Source: Acetofilamentum sp. (GTDB lineage Bacteria > Bacteroidota > Bacteroidia > Bacteroidales > JAFGUD01). Taken from it: a stretch of DNA of 15,076 bases. Positions 1-5,578 of the stretch are shown in pieces (position 1 is the first letter of the stretch; every line of letters starts with the position of its first letter). Location: assembly GCA_020722645.1 (NCBI GenBank), contig DYKL01000046.1, positions 1-15,076 on the forward strand, written 5' to 3'. Both the position numbers and the translations under genes were made by a program. The notes beneath the pieces are model-generated. The model had not been told where the DNA came from. It saw only the letters and a program-made list of their open reading frames with translations, and did not search any database.

Positions 1-2
1 CT

Positions 3-161
3 ACTACTGAATATTCTGGAAAATCTAATACTTTTAATATGCTATTATTGCTTGATAAATTAGCAAGCGACGAAATGGTAATTTTATACGACAAAGAATA
101 TGGTGACGGAGAAGATACTGAATCTATGAGCGGTACTAAAACTTATACTAAAGAAAAATAA
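3..161 (+). CDS. C-terminal end of an unidentified protein (5' end outside window)
   Basis: An open frame runs from the window edge to a TAA at 159-161 and gives about 52 residues. It contains a leucine-rich stretch (NMLLLLDKLASDE) and an acidic, glycine-containing tail ending KTYTKEK. It is followed 20 bases later by a strong intrinsic terminator, which supports this frame being the real 3' end of a gene. No family is recognised from this short piece and no function is offered. The frame is chosen because it is fully open and ends just before the terminator. Confidence 0.6.
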   Translation, partial: TTEYSGKSNTFNMLLLLDKLASDEMVILYDKEYGDGEDTESMSGTKTYTKEK

Positions 162-180
162 CAGAAATTTGAATATTTAA

Positions 181-207
181 AAAACGCCTCAATTGAGGCG
201 TTTTTTT
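181..207 (+). terminator. Rho-independent terminator after the first gene
   Basis: A perfect palindrome (ACGCCTC, loop AATT, GAGGCGT) at 184-201 is preceded by an A run and followed by seven T. It sits 20 bases after the stop at 161. Because the A run mirrors the T run it could also act on the opposite strand, but no minus-strand gene is visible nearby. Confidence 0.9.
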
Positions 208-343
208 ATCTTAACAATATAAATTCCTGCAAATTTTTATCTGTCTAATAATTTTTGTTTATTTTCAAATTTATTAATTTGGAATATTTGACAAAAAATT
301 TTTTCGTTTTCATTTTATTTTATACTTTAGCCAAAAAAATATT

Positions 344-799
344 ATGATACCAGAAAAAATTGAACTTCATCGTGGTTGCGGTGAATTAAAATTCGGTTTA
401 ACCCGAGATGATGTTGTCAAATTATTGGGACAGCCAAATGAAATTGATAACGAGTATATAAGTGAATACGGCAGTTATTACGAATACTATGATTTAAACA
501 TAGATTTGGCTTTTATGGAAGAAGATGACTTCAGGCTTGGGACAATAACATTCAAAGATGACAGATATTTGCTCGGTAACGACCATTTTATCGGAATGAC
601 AGAAGATCAGCTTGTCGAAGCTCTTAAAAAAAATGGATTTGACAGCCTAGAAAAAGACGATGAATTAACTGAAGAAGATATGACTGGTTACTATTCCGAA
701 GAATTGGGGTTAATTATATACCTGACAGACGGAATTGTCAGTGAAATTTCTATAACTGTCGATTTGAACGACGAGGGAGCCCCCATTTGGCCTGAATAA
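344..799 (+). CDS. Small acidic hypothetical protein with two SmpA/BLIP-like motifs
   Basis: This encodes a 151-residue soluble acidic protein with no signal peptide or membrane segment. Two similar segments are visible: FGLTRDDVVKLLGQP at residues 17-31 and IGMTEDQLVEAL at 83-94. Both resemble the G-(L/M)-T-x-(D/E)-x-(V/L) helix start seen in SmpA/OmlA-like and BLIP-like domains, each followed by beta-rich sequence. Such folds occur in small stress, periplasmic-assembly and immunity-type proteins, but here the likeness rests on short motifs only. The ATG at 344 follows a very A-rich leader with no Shine-Dalgarno sequence. A weak promoter-like TACTTTAG (323-330) lies just upstream. The gene stands alone between the terminator at 181 and the kdsB-like gene. 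The protein is probably cytoplasmic and its function is unknown. Confidence 0.7.
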   Translation: MIPEKIELHRGCGELKFGLTRDDVVKLLGQPNEIDNEYISEYGSYYEYYDLNIDLAFMEEDDFRLGTITFKDDRYLLGNDHFIGMTEDQLVEALKKNGFDSLEKDDELTEEDMTGYYSEELGLIIYLTDGIVSEISITVDLNDEGAPIWPE

Positions 800-897
800 A
801 ACTATATAACAGAAAATATCTGATAATTAGTTGTTAGTTGTCAATCATAAATTTTGACCCGAAAACTTACATCTATAAAACTAATAATTCTAAATTT

Positions 898-1677
898 ATG
901 TATTCCAAAATAATAGCAGTGATACCCGCAAGAATGGGGGCAAAAAGATTTCCCGGAAAACCAATGGCTGAGATTTACGGAATGCCTATGATAGGACACG
1001 TTTATCATAGAGCAAAAATGTGTCCCGATTTTTCAGACGTTTTTGTTGCAACCTGTGATGCTGAAATTGAGCAGTATATAACAAAAATCGGCGGAAATGT
1101 TGTAATGACTTCCAAAGATCATTTGCGTTCTACTGACAGAGTTGCCGAAGCTGTAACATTTATTGAAGAAGATTTTAATCAGAAAATTGATATTGTTGTA
1201 ATGATACAAGGCGACGAACCTCTGGTTAACGAGCAGATGGTTGCTAATTCAATTTCTCCTCTTTTGATTGACCCAAGTGTAGAAATTGTCAATCTGATGA
1301 CTGAAATTACTGAAAATGATGAAAAAGAAGACAGTAACTGCGTTAAAGTGGTTGTAGATAATAATAACTTTGCTCTTTATATGTCAAGGAGTCCTATCCC
1401 ATATCAAAAAAGAGGAGTAGAAGGGCTTCCTACTCTGAAAAAGGTAAATGTAATTTCAATGAGGCGTGATTTTTTAATGCATTTCGCTTCTTTGCCACCT
1501 TCAACTTTGGAATTAGTAGAATCAATAGGAATGTTAAGATTGTTAGAAGCCGGAATAAGAGTAAAAATGGTATTAAGTGAAACTTATACTGTCTCTGTTG
1601 ATACTCCCGAAGACCTTCAAAGGGTTGTAAAGCTTATGAAAGACGATTTCTGGATGCAAAAATACAATAAACAATAA
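898..1677 (+). CDS. kdsB: KdsB-like CMP-sugar synthetase (3-deoxy-manno-octulosonate cytidylyltransferase family)
   Basis: Members of this family join CTP and Kdo to give CMP-Kdo in the cytoplasm, for lipopolysaccharide or related surface glycans. From the ATG at 898 the product is about 259 residues, the usual KdsB length. Visible motifs are IPARMGAKRFPGKP at the N terminus (nucleotide-binding loop), DHLRSTDRVAEA near 74-85 (KdsB usually has HxSGTDRxAE), MIQGDEPLV near 102-110, SRSPIPY at 163-169, LPPSTLE, and SVDTPEDLQRV near the end (usually GVDTPED). The frame stays open upstream to a TTG at 838, but that extension matches nothing in the family, so 898 is preferred. The region after SRSPIPY lacks the usual KHxGxYxYR pattern (it reads KKVNVISMRRDFL), so a relative acting on a modified or different ulosonic acid is possible. 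A small membrane-protein gene follows five bases after the stop, probably in the same operon. Confidence 0.8.
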   Translation: MYSKIIAVIPARMGAKRFPGKPMAEIYGMPMIGHVYHRAKMCPDFSDVFVATCDAEIEQYITKIGGNVVMTSKDHLRSTDRVAEAVTFIEEDFNQKIDIVVMIQGDEPLVNEQMVANSISPLLIDPSVEIVNLMTEITENDEKEDSNCVKVVVDNNNFALYMSRSPIPYQKRGVEGLPTLKKVNVISMRRDFLMHFASLPPSTLELVESIGMLRLLEAGIRVKMVLSETYTVSVDTPEDLQRVVKLMKDDFWMQKYNKQ

Positions 1678-1682
1678 TTATT

Positions 1683-1970
1683 ATGGGTATTTCAGATGAA
1701 GTTGAAAAAAGTAAATCGGGTTTGATATTTGTAAATTTCCTAAAAATTATACTGATAACTTTTATCACATATATAATAATGGTCTTTATTTCTCATTTTT
1801 CAGTTTATAATTCATCTGAAAGTTATAAAATTGCAGATAGTTTTTCTGCTATGTGGTTTGAATCAGATGTGCCAGCTCAGTATTTTGTTATTTTCGGTAT
1901 TCATATTATTATCGTTGTAATTTTAGCATTGTTAGTTAATTTACTTTCATTAAAATTTAAAAAAAAATAA
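1683..1970 (+). CDS. Small two-helix membrane protein, hypothetical
   Basis: This encodes 95 residues with two clear hydrophobic segments, about residues 16-38 (VNFLKIILITFITYIIMVF) and 66-88 (YFVIFGIHIIIVVILALLV), joined by a polar loop. It ends in a basic LKFKKK tail. The lysine-rich termini predict both ends on the cytoplasmic side. It starts five bases after the kdsB-like gene, so it is probably co-transcribed and may be translationally coupled with it. No family is recognised. Its position suggests, but does not show, a role linked to envelope sugar metabolism. Confidence 0.65.
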   Translation: MGISDEVEKSKSGLIFVNFLKIILITFITYIIMVFISHFSVYNSSESYKIADSFSAMWFESDVPAQYFVIFGIHIIIVVILALLVNLLSLKFKKK

Positions 1971-2069
1971 AAATTTATATTAAAATTCGTTTTTTAAAAA
2001 TTTCTGATATTACTATAAACAAGTAAGTTGAAAATTATTGAAAATGTTTTATTAAAAATATATCTCCAT

Positions 2070-2175
2070 AAAATTAATTTGCTGAAAAAAAAAAATATAT
2101 TTTTGCACTTTTATATATAATTCAATAGTTCGGTATATTTTGAAGTAATTCGTTAATATTCAGCAAATTAATTTT
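2070..2175. repeat. Perfect 15-bp inverted repeat flanking 76 bases
   Basis: AAAATTAATTTGCTG at 2070-2084 is repeated exactly in inverse orientation at 2161-2175. Fifteen matching bases is more than expected by chance at this spacing, even in A+T-rich DNA. The enclosed sequence has no open frame. The arms may be termini of a small non-autonomous element or the sides of a transcript stem. Confidence 0.6.
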
Positions 2176-2267
2176 GTACGTGTAACAAATTAGTAGTTGA
2201 TTGAAAATCAATAATTTGCTACCTTCGTTATCACTCAGGATGACGCTAATTGAAAAATTAACGAATT
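2147..2267. repeat. Interlocking 11-bp inverted repeat
   Basis: AATTCGTTAAT at 2147-2157 is matched in inverse orientation by ATTAACGAATT at 2257-2267. The pair overlaps the right arm of the 15-bp repeat (2161-2175) and encloses the hairpin at 2182-2222. The arrangement suggests an insertion inside, or next to, an older repeat. Confidence 0.5.
2182..2222. repeat. Bulged hairpin within the repeat cluster
   Basis: GTAACAAATTA (2182-2192) pairs with TAATTTGCTAC (2212-2222) with one mismatch. An inner stem TTGATT/AATCAA closes a GAA loop, leaving a four-base GTAG bulge on the left side. The related AATTTGCT string also occurs in the 15-bp repeat at 2070-2084, so this hairpin may be a diverged copy of the same repeat unit. 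Confidence 0.5.
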
Positions 2268-2297
2268 ATTGATAATTGAAATTGGTTTTAAATGTAA

Positions 2298-4007
2298 ATG
2301 GGAGATATTTTAGATACTGTACAACTGAAATTTATTACAACAAGCGATATTCACGGTGCTATTTTTCAGTATGATTTTATCGAAGATGAAATTACCAGTT
2401 CATCGCTCGCCCAGATTTTTACATATATAACCGAACAAAGACAAATATCCGAGCAGGAAATAATACTTTTAGATAACGGAGACATTCTGCAGGGGCAACC
2501 AATTGTTTTTTACTCCAATCATCATTATGCACAAAAAAACAATTTTAATCATATCTGTGTACAAGTAATGAACTATATGCAGTATGATGCTGCAAGTGTT
2601 GGAAATCACGATATTGAAGCCGGACACGATGTTTATGACAAACTTATTAATGATTTTAATTTTCCTTGGCTTGCTGCAAATGCAATAGATAAAAAAAACG
2701 GAAGACCTTATTTTGAACCATATACTATTATTGTAAGAAAAAACATCAAAATTGCTGTTTTAGGTCTGATTACTCCTGCAATTCCTCTTTGGCTGCCCGA
2801 ATCCAAATGGGAAGGTATTGAATTCGAGGATATGATAATTACTGCAAAAAAATGGGTTAAATACATTAAAGAAAATGAAAATCCCGATTTGTTAATTGGC
2901 TTGTTTCATGCCGGAATAGATCATACTTACAACAGACAAACAGCCGAAACATACAGAAACGAAAATGCTTCTGTTTTGGTTGCACAGCAAGTACCCGGAT
3001 TTGATATTGTTTTTGCCGGACACGACCATCAGGAAAATAATTTAATGGTACTTGATAATGAAGGAAATGAGGTTATTATTTTAAATCCTAAAAGTCTGGC
3101 AAGTTTTGTTTCTGTGGTTAATGTCGAAATGAGATACAATAAAGAGACAAACAGATATGAAAAATATGATGTTACAGGCTTAAATCTCCAAATGAACTTT
3201 TGCGATTCAAATCCTGAATTTAAAGCTAAATTTGAAAAACAAATCAATATAGTAAAAAAATACGTTTCAGAGCCTATCGGTGTTTTCCTTCGTTCCATAA
3301 GTTCAAGAGAATCATTATTTGCAGATACAGGTTTTGTCGATTTAGTCCACCAAATTCAGTTAGACTGGTCAAAAGCAGACATCTCTTTTGCAGCTCCTTT
3401 AAGCTTTGACTCGGTTATCAGAAAGGGGACAGTTTATATGAGGGATATGTTTAAACTTTATAAATTTGACAATTTACTATATATTATTTGGATGACGGGG
3501 CAGGAAATTAAAGATTATCTTGAATATTCATATAATATATGGTTTAGCACAATGAGAAACATTAACCATACAATATTGAATTTCAAACAGAATTTCAAAG
3601 GCGAACTAGTAATGTCTGAAAAATATTACAACTTTTCATCTGCTGCAGGTATTATTTATACTGTAAATTTAAAAGAATCTTATGGAAATAAAATTGTAAT
3701 TCAAAGTATGGCTGACGGAAGCGAATTTGATTTTAATAAAATTTACAAGGTTGTTCTGAATTCATATCGAGGGAATGGAGGAGGAGGTCATTTGATTGAA
3801 GGTGCAAAAATACATCACACAGAACTGAACAACAGAATTATCTCAAAATCTGTTAAAGATGTCAGAACAATAATAATTGATTGGATAAAAGAGAAAAAAG
3901 AAGTTATGCCTAAGGCATTGGGTCAATGGAGGGCAGTTCCTGTCAGTTGGTGGCACAAAGGGCGCCAGAAATCTATAAGAATTTTGTTTAATAATAAAAA
4001 AAGCTGA
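2298..4007 (+). CDS. 5'-nucleotidase / 2',3'-cyclic phosphodiesterase family metallophosphatase
   Basis: This is a 569-residue two-domain enzyme of the UshA/CpdB family, which hydrolyses nucleotide phosphate esters with two metal ions. The N-terminal metallophosphatase domain shows all expected ligands: D17 and H19 (TSDIHG), D62 (NGDILQGQP), N103-H104-D105 (GNHD), H204 (GLFHAG), and H242/H244 (GHDH). The C-terminal 5-nucleotidase domain follows from about residue 325 and includes a glycine-rich NGGGGH substrate loop. Family members are usually exported, but no signal peptide or lipobox is visible: the protein begins MGDILDTVQLKFITTSDIHG, so the catalytic domain starts at once. The in-frame start cannot move far upstream because of the stop TAA at 2295. 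A cytoplasmic salvage role is therefore more likely than periplasmic scavenging. The stop codon lies inside a terminator hairpin shared with the convergent thioredoxin gene. Confidence 0.88.
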   Translation: MGDILDTVQLKFITTSDIHGAIFQYDFIEDEITSSSLAQIFTYITEQRQISEQEIILLDNGDILQGQPIVFYSNHHYAQKNNFNHICVQVMNYMQYDAASVGNHDIEAGHDVYDKLINDFNFPWLAANAIDKKNGRPYFEPYTIIVRKNIKIAVLGLITPAIPLWLPESKWEGIEFEDMIITAKKWVKYIKENENPDLLIGLFHAGIDHTYNRQTAETYRNENASVLVAQQVPGFDIVFAGHDHQENNLMVLDNEGNEVIILNPKSLASFVSVVNVEMRYNKETNRYEKYDVTGLNLQMNFCDSNPEFKAKFEKQINIVKKYVSEPIGVFLRSISSRESLFADTGFVDLVHQIQLDWSKADISFAAPLSFDSVIRKGTVYMRDMFKLYKFDNLLYIIWMTGQEIKDYLEYSYNIWFSTMRNINHTILNFKQNFKGELVMSEKYYNFSSAAGIIYTVNLKESYGNKIVIQSMADGSEFDFNKIYKVVLNSYRGNGGGGHLIEGAKIHHTELNNRIISKSVKDVRTIIIDWIKEKKEVMPKALGQWRAVPVSWWHKGRQKSIRILFNNKKS

Positions 4008-4024
4008 TAAAATCAGCTTTTTTT
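3996..4024. terminator. Bidirectional terminator between nucleotidase and thioredoxin genes
   Basis: AAGCTGAT at 4001-4008 pairs with ATCAGCTT at 4012-4019 around an AAA loop, with an A run on the left and a T run on the right. It therefore reads as an intrinsic terminator on both strands. The TGA stop of the nucleotidase (4005-4007) is part of the stem, and the thioredoxin stop lies seven bases away. Confidence 0.88.
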
Positions 4025-4030
4025 ATTGTT

Positions 4031-4402
4031 TTATTCGGCTAATTTTACACCAAAAACATTAGAGATAGCTTCTTTCAGTGTGTCTTTTGGCAAAGCTCCT
4101 ACAGCCATCTGAGGTTGCCCTGCAACAGGAACAAACAGTAAAGACGGAATACTTCTTATGCCAAACAAACCGGCTAATTGTTGCTCATCTTCAGTATTTA
4201 TTTTATAGATTTGGATTTTATCGCCGTACTCTTGTTGCAATTCTTCTAAAATTGGACCGATCATTCTGCACGGAGCACACCAAGGTGCCCAAAAATCTAT
4301 AATTGAAGGAACACTTCCTTTGTATTTCCACTCTTTATTTTCTTCCCAATTGAATACTAAATCTTTAAAAGATTTTTCGTTTAAATGAATTACTTCTGCC
4401 AT
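4031..4402 (-). CDS. trxA: Thioredoxin
   Basis: This 123-residue thioredoxin-fold protein carries the redox site WCAPC (C42, C45) and the cis-proline in RSIPSLLF (P86). It reduces protein disulfides in the cytoplasm and would be recycled by thioredoxin reductase. No signal peptide is present. The N terminus is slightly longer than in E. coli Trx, with a NWEENKEWKYKG insertion before the central strand, a form I associate with Bacteroidota thioredoxins. The active site has Ala where Gly is classical (WCGPC). This is found in many thioredoxins and could shift the redox potential modestly. A promoter-like pair lies upstream on the minus strand at 4519-4551, and the gene converges on the nucleotidase. 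Confidence 0.92.
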   Translation of the reverse strand: MAEVIHLNEKSFKDLVFNWEENKEWKYKGSVPSIIDFWAPWCAPCRMIGPILEELQQEYGDKIQIYKINTEDEQQLAGLFGIRSIPSLLFVPVAGQPQMAVGALPKDTLKEAISNVFGVKLAE

Positions 4403-4518
4403 AATTTTAATTTTTATATTTAATTATATAGATTATTAAATGTATTTCAAAATCAATACCATTGTAATTAACGACAAAATGTCATAATTTTTTTATAAAT
4501 TGAATTTTTTGCAAGTTT

Positions 4519-4551
4519 CAAAATTAAAGATATTATTTACATTTAATCAAA
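4519..4551 (-). promoter_or_regulatory. Bacteroidota-type promoter for trxA
   Basis: Read on the minus strand, TTTG (4551-4548) is followed after 21 bases by TAATTTTG (4526-4519). This matches the TTTG-N19/21-TAnnTTTG consensus for the primary sigma factor of this phylum. It would give a leader of roughly 110 bases before the trxA start. The intergenic region also has to drive the divergent lipoprotein gene, for which only a poorer TTACTTTG (4613-4620) is visible. Confidence 0.5.
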
Positions 4552-4645
4552 TTATTTTTGAAGAAATTCATTTTCTTTTTAAAAGAATGAACTATAATTC
4601 AAAAAAAAATGTTTACTTTGTTGATAAATATTAAAAATTAAAAAA

Positions 4646-5179
4646 ATGAAAAAAATTACAGTTTTTTTGGCTTTATTAAGTATTGTTGCAGTTTTTTTAT
4701 TTGATTCCTGCAAAAAAGAGGATTTACCTTCAATGAATGCAAGTTTCGACGGAACTTCAAAAAATTTTCTGTTCAGAACATCAACCAGAGGTTCTATTCC
4801 ATCAGTTGGCGAAGGATTTATGATAATCGGAACAACAGGTGCGGACGTGACTGATGGTGAGTATTTAACTCTTTTAATCAGAGGCGTTGATGTCAGAGCT
4901 TATAATTTGAGTACAACAATTATTGAAGGTAAATTTGAATGTGAAGCTATTTATCGTCCGGGTGGAGAAGGTGATACTACATTAGGTGTTTATTATGGTA
5001 AAGACGGTTCTATTTCAATTACCAAAATTGACGAAGAAAATAAAAAAGTTTCCGGTAGTTTTTCGTTTACTCTTTACAACAAACTTGTTGCAACTGATGT
5101 TATTTCAATAACAAACGGTAAATTTGAAAATTTAAAATACATAAATGCTAGTATCGTTACTGACGATTTTGAACTATAA
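4646..5179 (+). CDS. Small lipoprotein, DUF6252-like, possibly surface-exposed
   Basis: This encodes 177 residues starting with a lipoprotein signal peptide: MKK, a hydrophobic core, then FDSC with the acylated cysteine at residue 22. The residues after the cysteine are KKED. A lysine followed by two acidic residues just after the cysteine resembles the lipoprotein export signal that sends Bacteroidota lipoproteins to the cell surface. The mature part is predicted to be beta-rich and ends with a pattern (SISITKIDEENKKVSGSFSF, then ITNGKFENL) that resembles Bacteroidota DUF6252-type lipoproteins; the assignment is from memory. Its role is unknown. It is a single-gene unit with a terminator after it and a possible promoter (TTACTTTG, 4613-4620) before it. 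Confidence 0.78.
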   Translation: MKKITVFLALLSIVAVFLFDSCKKEDLPSMNASFDGTSKNFLFRTSTRGSIPSVGEGFMIIGTTGADVTDGEYLTLLIRGVDVRAYNLSTTIIEGKFECEAIYRPGGEGDTTLGVYYGKDGSISITKIDEENKKVSGSFSFTLYNKLVATDVISITNGKFENLKYINASIVTDDFEL

Positions 5180-5194
5180 ATGACAATTTGTCAT
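5180..5194. repeat. 15-base palindrome after the lipoprotein gene
   Basis: ATGACAATTTGTCAT is a perfect palindrome around a central T, placed directly at the lipoprotein stop codon. A shorter relative (GACAAAATGTCAT) occurs in the promoter region upstream of the same gene, near 4472-4484. The pair could be protein-binding sites or simple A+T-rich coincidence. Confidence 0.35.
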
Positions 5195-5200
5195 AAATGT

Positions 5201-5230
5201 AAAAAGATCATCGATTGATGGTCTTTTTTT
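5201..5230 (+). terminator. Rho-independent terminator after the lipoprotein gene
   Basis: AGATCATC pairs with GATGGTCT (one G-U pair) around a GATT loop and is followed by a long T run at 5223-5230. It closes the lipoprotein transcript. This makes it unlikely that the structured element at 5236-5372 is part of that mRNA. Confidence 0.82.
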
Positions 5231-5235
5231 ATATT

Positions 5236-5372
5236 TTAAATCCGTAAGTCTATACTTATATATTTGAAATTCAGTCAGGTGAAAACACCTGACTGGTGCA
5301 AACTACATGTTGCAGGTGCCTGTACTGTAAGTATCTACCTGCAACCACTTACGAAAAAACTTGCGGATTTAA
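5236..5372. repeat. Multi-stem inverted-repeat element (candidate structured RNA or small mobile element)
   Basis: A closing stem TTAAATCCGTAAGT (5236-5249) pairs with ACTTGCGGATTTAA (5359-5372), 14 pairs including one G-U. Inside are two hairpins: a perfect 10-bp stem CAGTCAGGTG / CACCTGACTG (5272-5295) with an AAAA loop, and a 9-bp stem GTTGCAGGT / ACCTGCAAC (5309-5345) with a 19-base loop that could fold further (TACT/AGTA). Together they draw a three-way junction. The element is clearly G+C-richer than its surroundings and has no open frame. It lies between a terminator and the clpC promoter, so it is neither obvious leader nor trailer. TATATTTTAA occurs at both margins (5230-5239 and 5376-5385), which could be a target duplication. 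No known RNA family is recognised. Confidence 0.6.
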
Positions 5373-5496
5373 GGTTATATTTTAACTATTGTTTTTTAAG
5401 CAATGAGTAAGTTTCTGTTGTATTTCTATATCGAATGGAAATCGGTTTATTTTTAAAGACTTATTTAAAAAAAAAATCTAATTATTTCTTGTTTTC

Positions 5497-5526
5497 TTGA
5501 CAAATATTTCAAATTTTGTATATTTG
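5497..5526 (+). promoter_or_regulatory. Promoter of clpC
   Basis: TTG of TTGACA (5497-5502) is followed after 19 bases by TATATTTG (5519-5526), a full match to the Bacteroidota TTG-N19-TAnnTTTG promoter. Transcription would start near 5533, giving a leader of about 45 bases. The -33 box also matches the classical TTGACA. Confidence 0.78.
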
Positions 5527-5533
5527 TCGCAAA

Positions 5534-5552
5534 TTTGCAAGATTTTTGCAAA
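5534..5552. promoter_or_regulatory. Candidate operator in the clpC start region
   Basis: TTTGCAA (5534-5540) and TTGCAAA (5546-5552) form a 7-bp inverted repeat with a five-base spacer, placed at the expected transcription start. A third overlapping palindrome, GCAAATTTGC (5529-5538), lies alongside. The position would suit repressor binding or a leader hairpin. It is not the CIRCE sequence, and no cognate regulator is visible in the window. Confidence 0.4.
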
Positions 5553-5578
5553 AAGCATAAAAAATTAACTAAAAAATT

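Larger units (their letters stand above)
1971..2297. other. Intergenic region rich in inverted repeats
   Basis: This 327-base stretch holds no credible gene. It carries several inverted repeats, listed separately (2070-2175, 2147-2267, 2182-2222). A TATTTTTG at 2098-2105 fits the Bacteroidota -7 box, with a TTTG at 2078-2081, but the spacing is short and the site lies about 190 bases before the nucleotidase gene, so a promoter role is uncertain. The tract near 2223-2246 (CTCAGGATGACG) has the look of short dispersed repeats found in many bacterial genomes. That is an impression, not a match to a named family. Confidence 0.6.

Noticed and set aside
838..897. Upstream TTG start for the kdsB-like gene, adding 20 residues
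   Set aside because: The added residues do not match the family, whose proteins begin a few residues before IPAR; the ATG at 898 gives the normal length.
2298..4402. The nucleotidase as a PAP phosphatase serving the sulfotransferases
   Set aside because: Its motifs are those of UshA/CpdB metallophosphatases rather than the CysQ/inositol monophosphatase family, and it lies far from the sulfotransferase operon.
5238..5372. The structured element as an integron attC site, a tRNA or a 6S RNA
   Set aside because: It lacks the attC core GTTRRRY/RYYYAAC, has no cloverleaf with a T-loop or CCA end, and lacks the long bubble-containing rod of 6S RNA.
5534..5552. CIRCE or CtsR operator at clpC
   Set aside because: Neither the TTAGCACTC-N9-GAGTGCTAA pattern nor the direct heptad repeat of CtsR is present.
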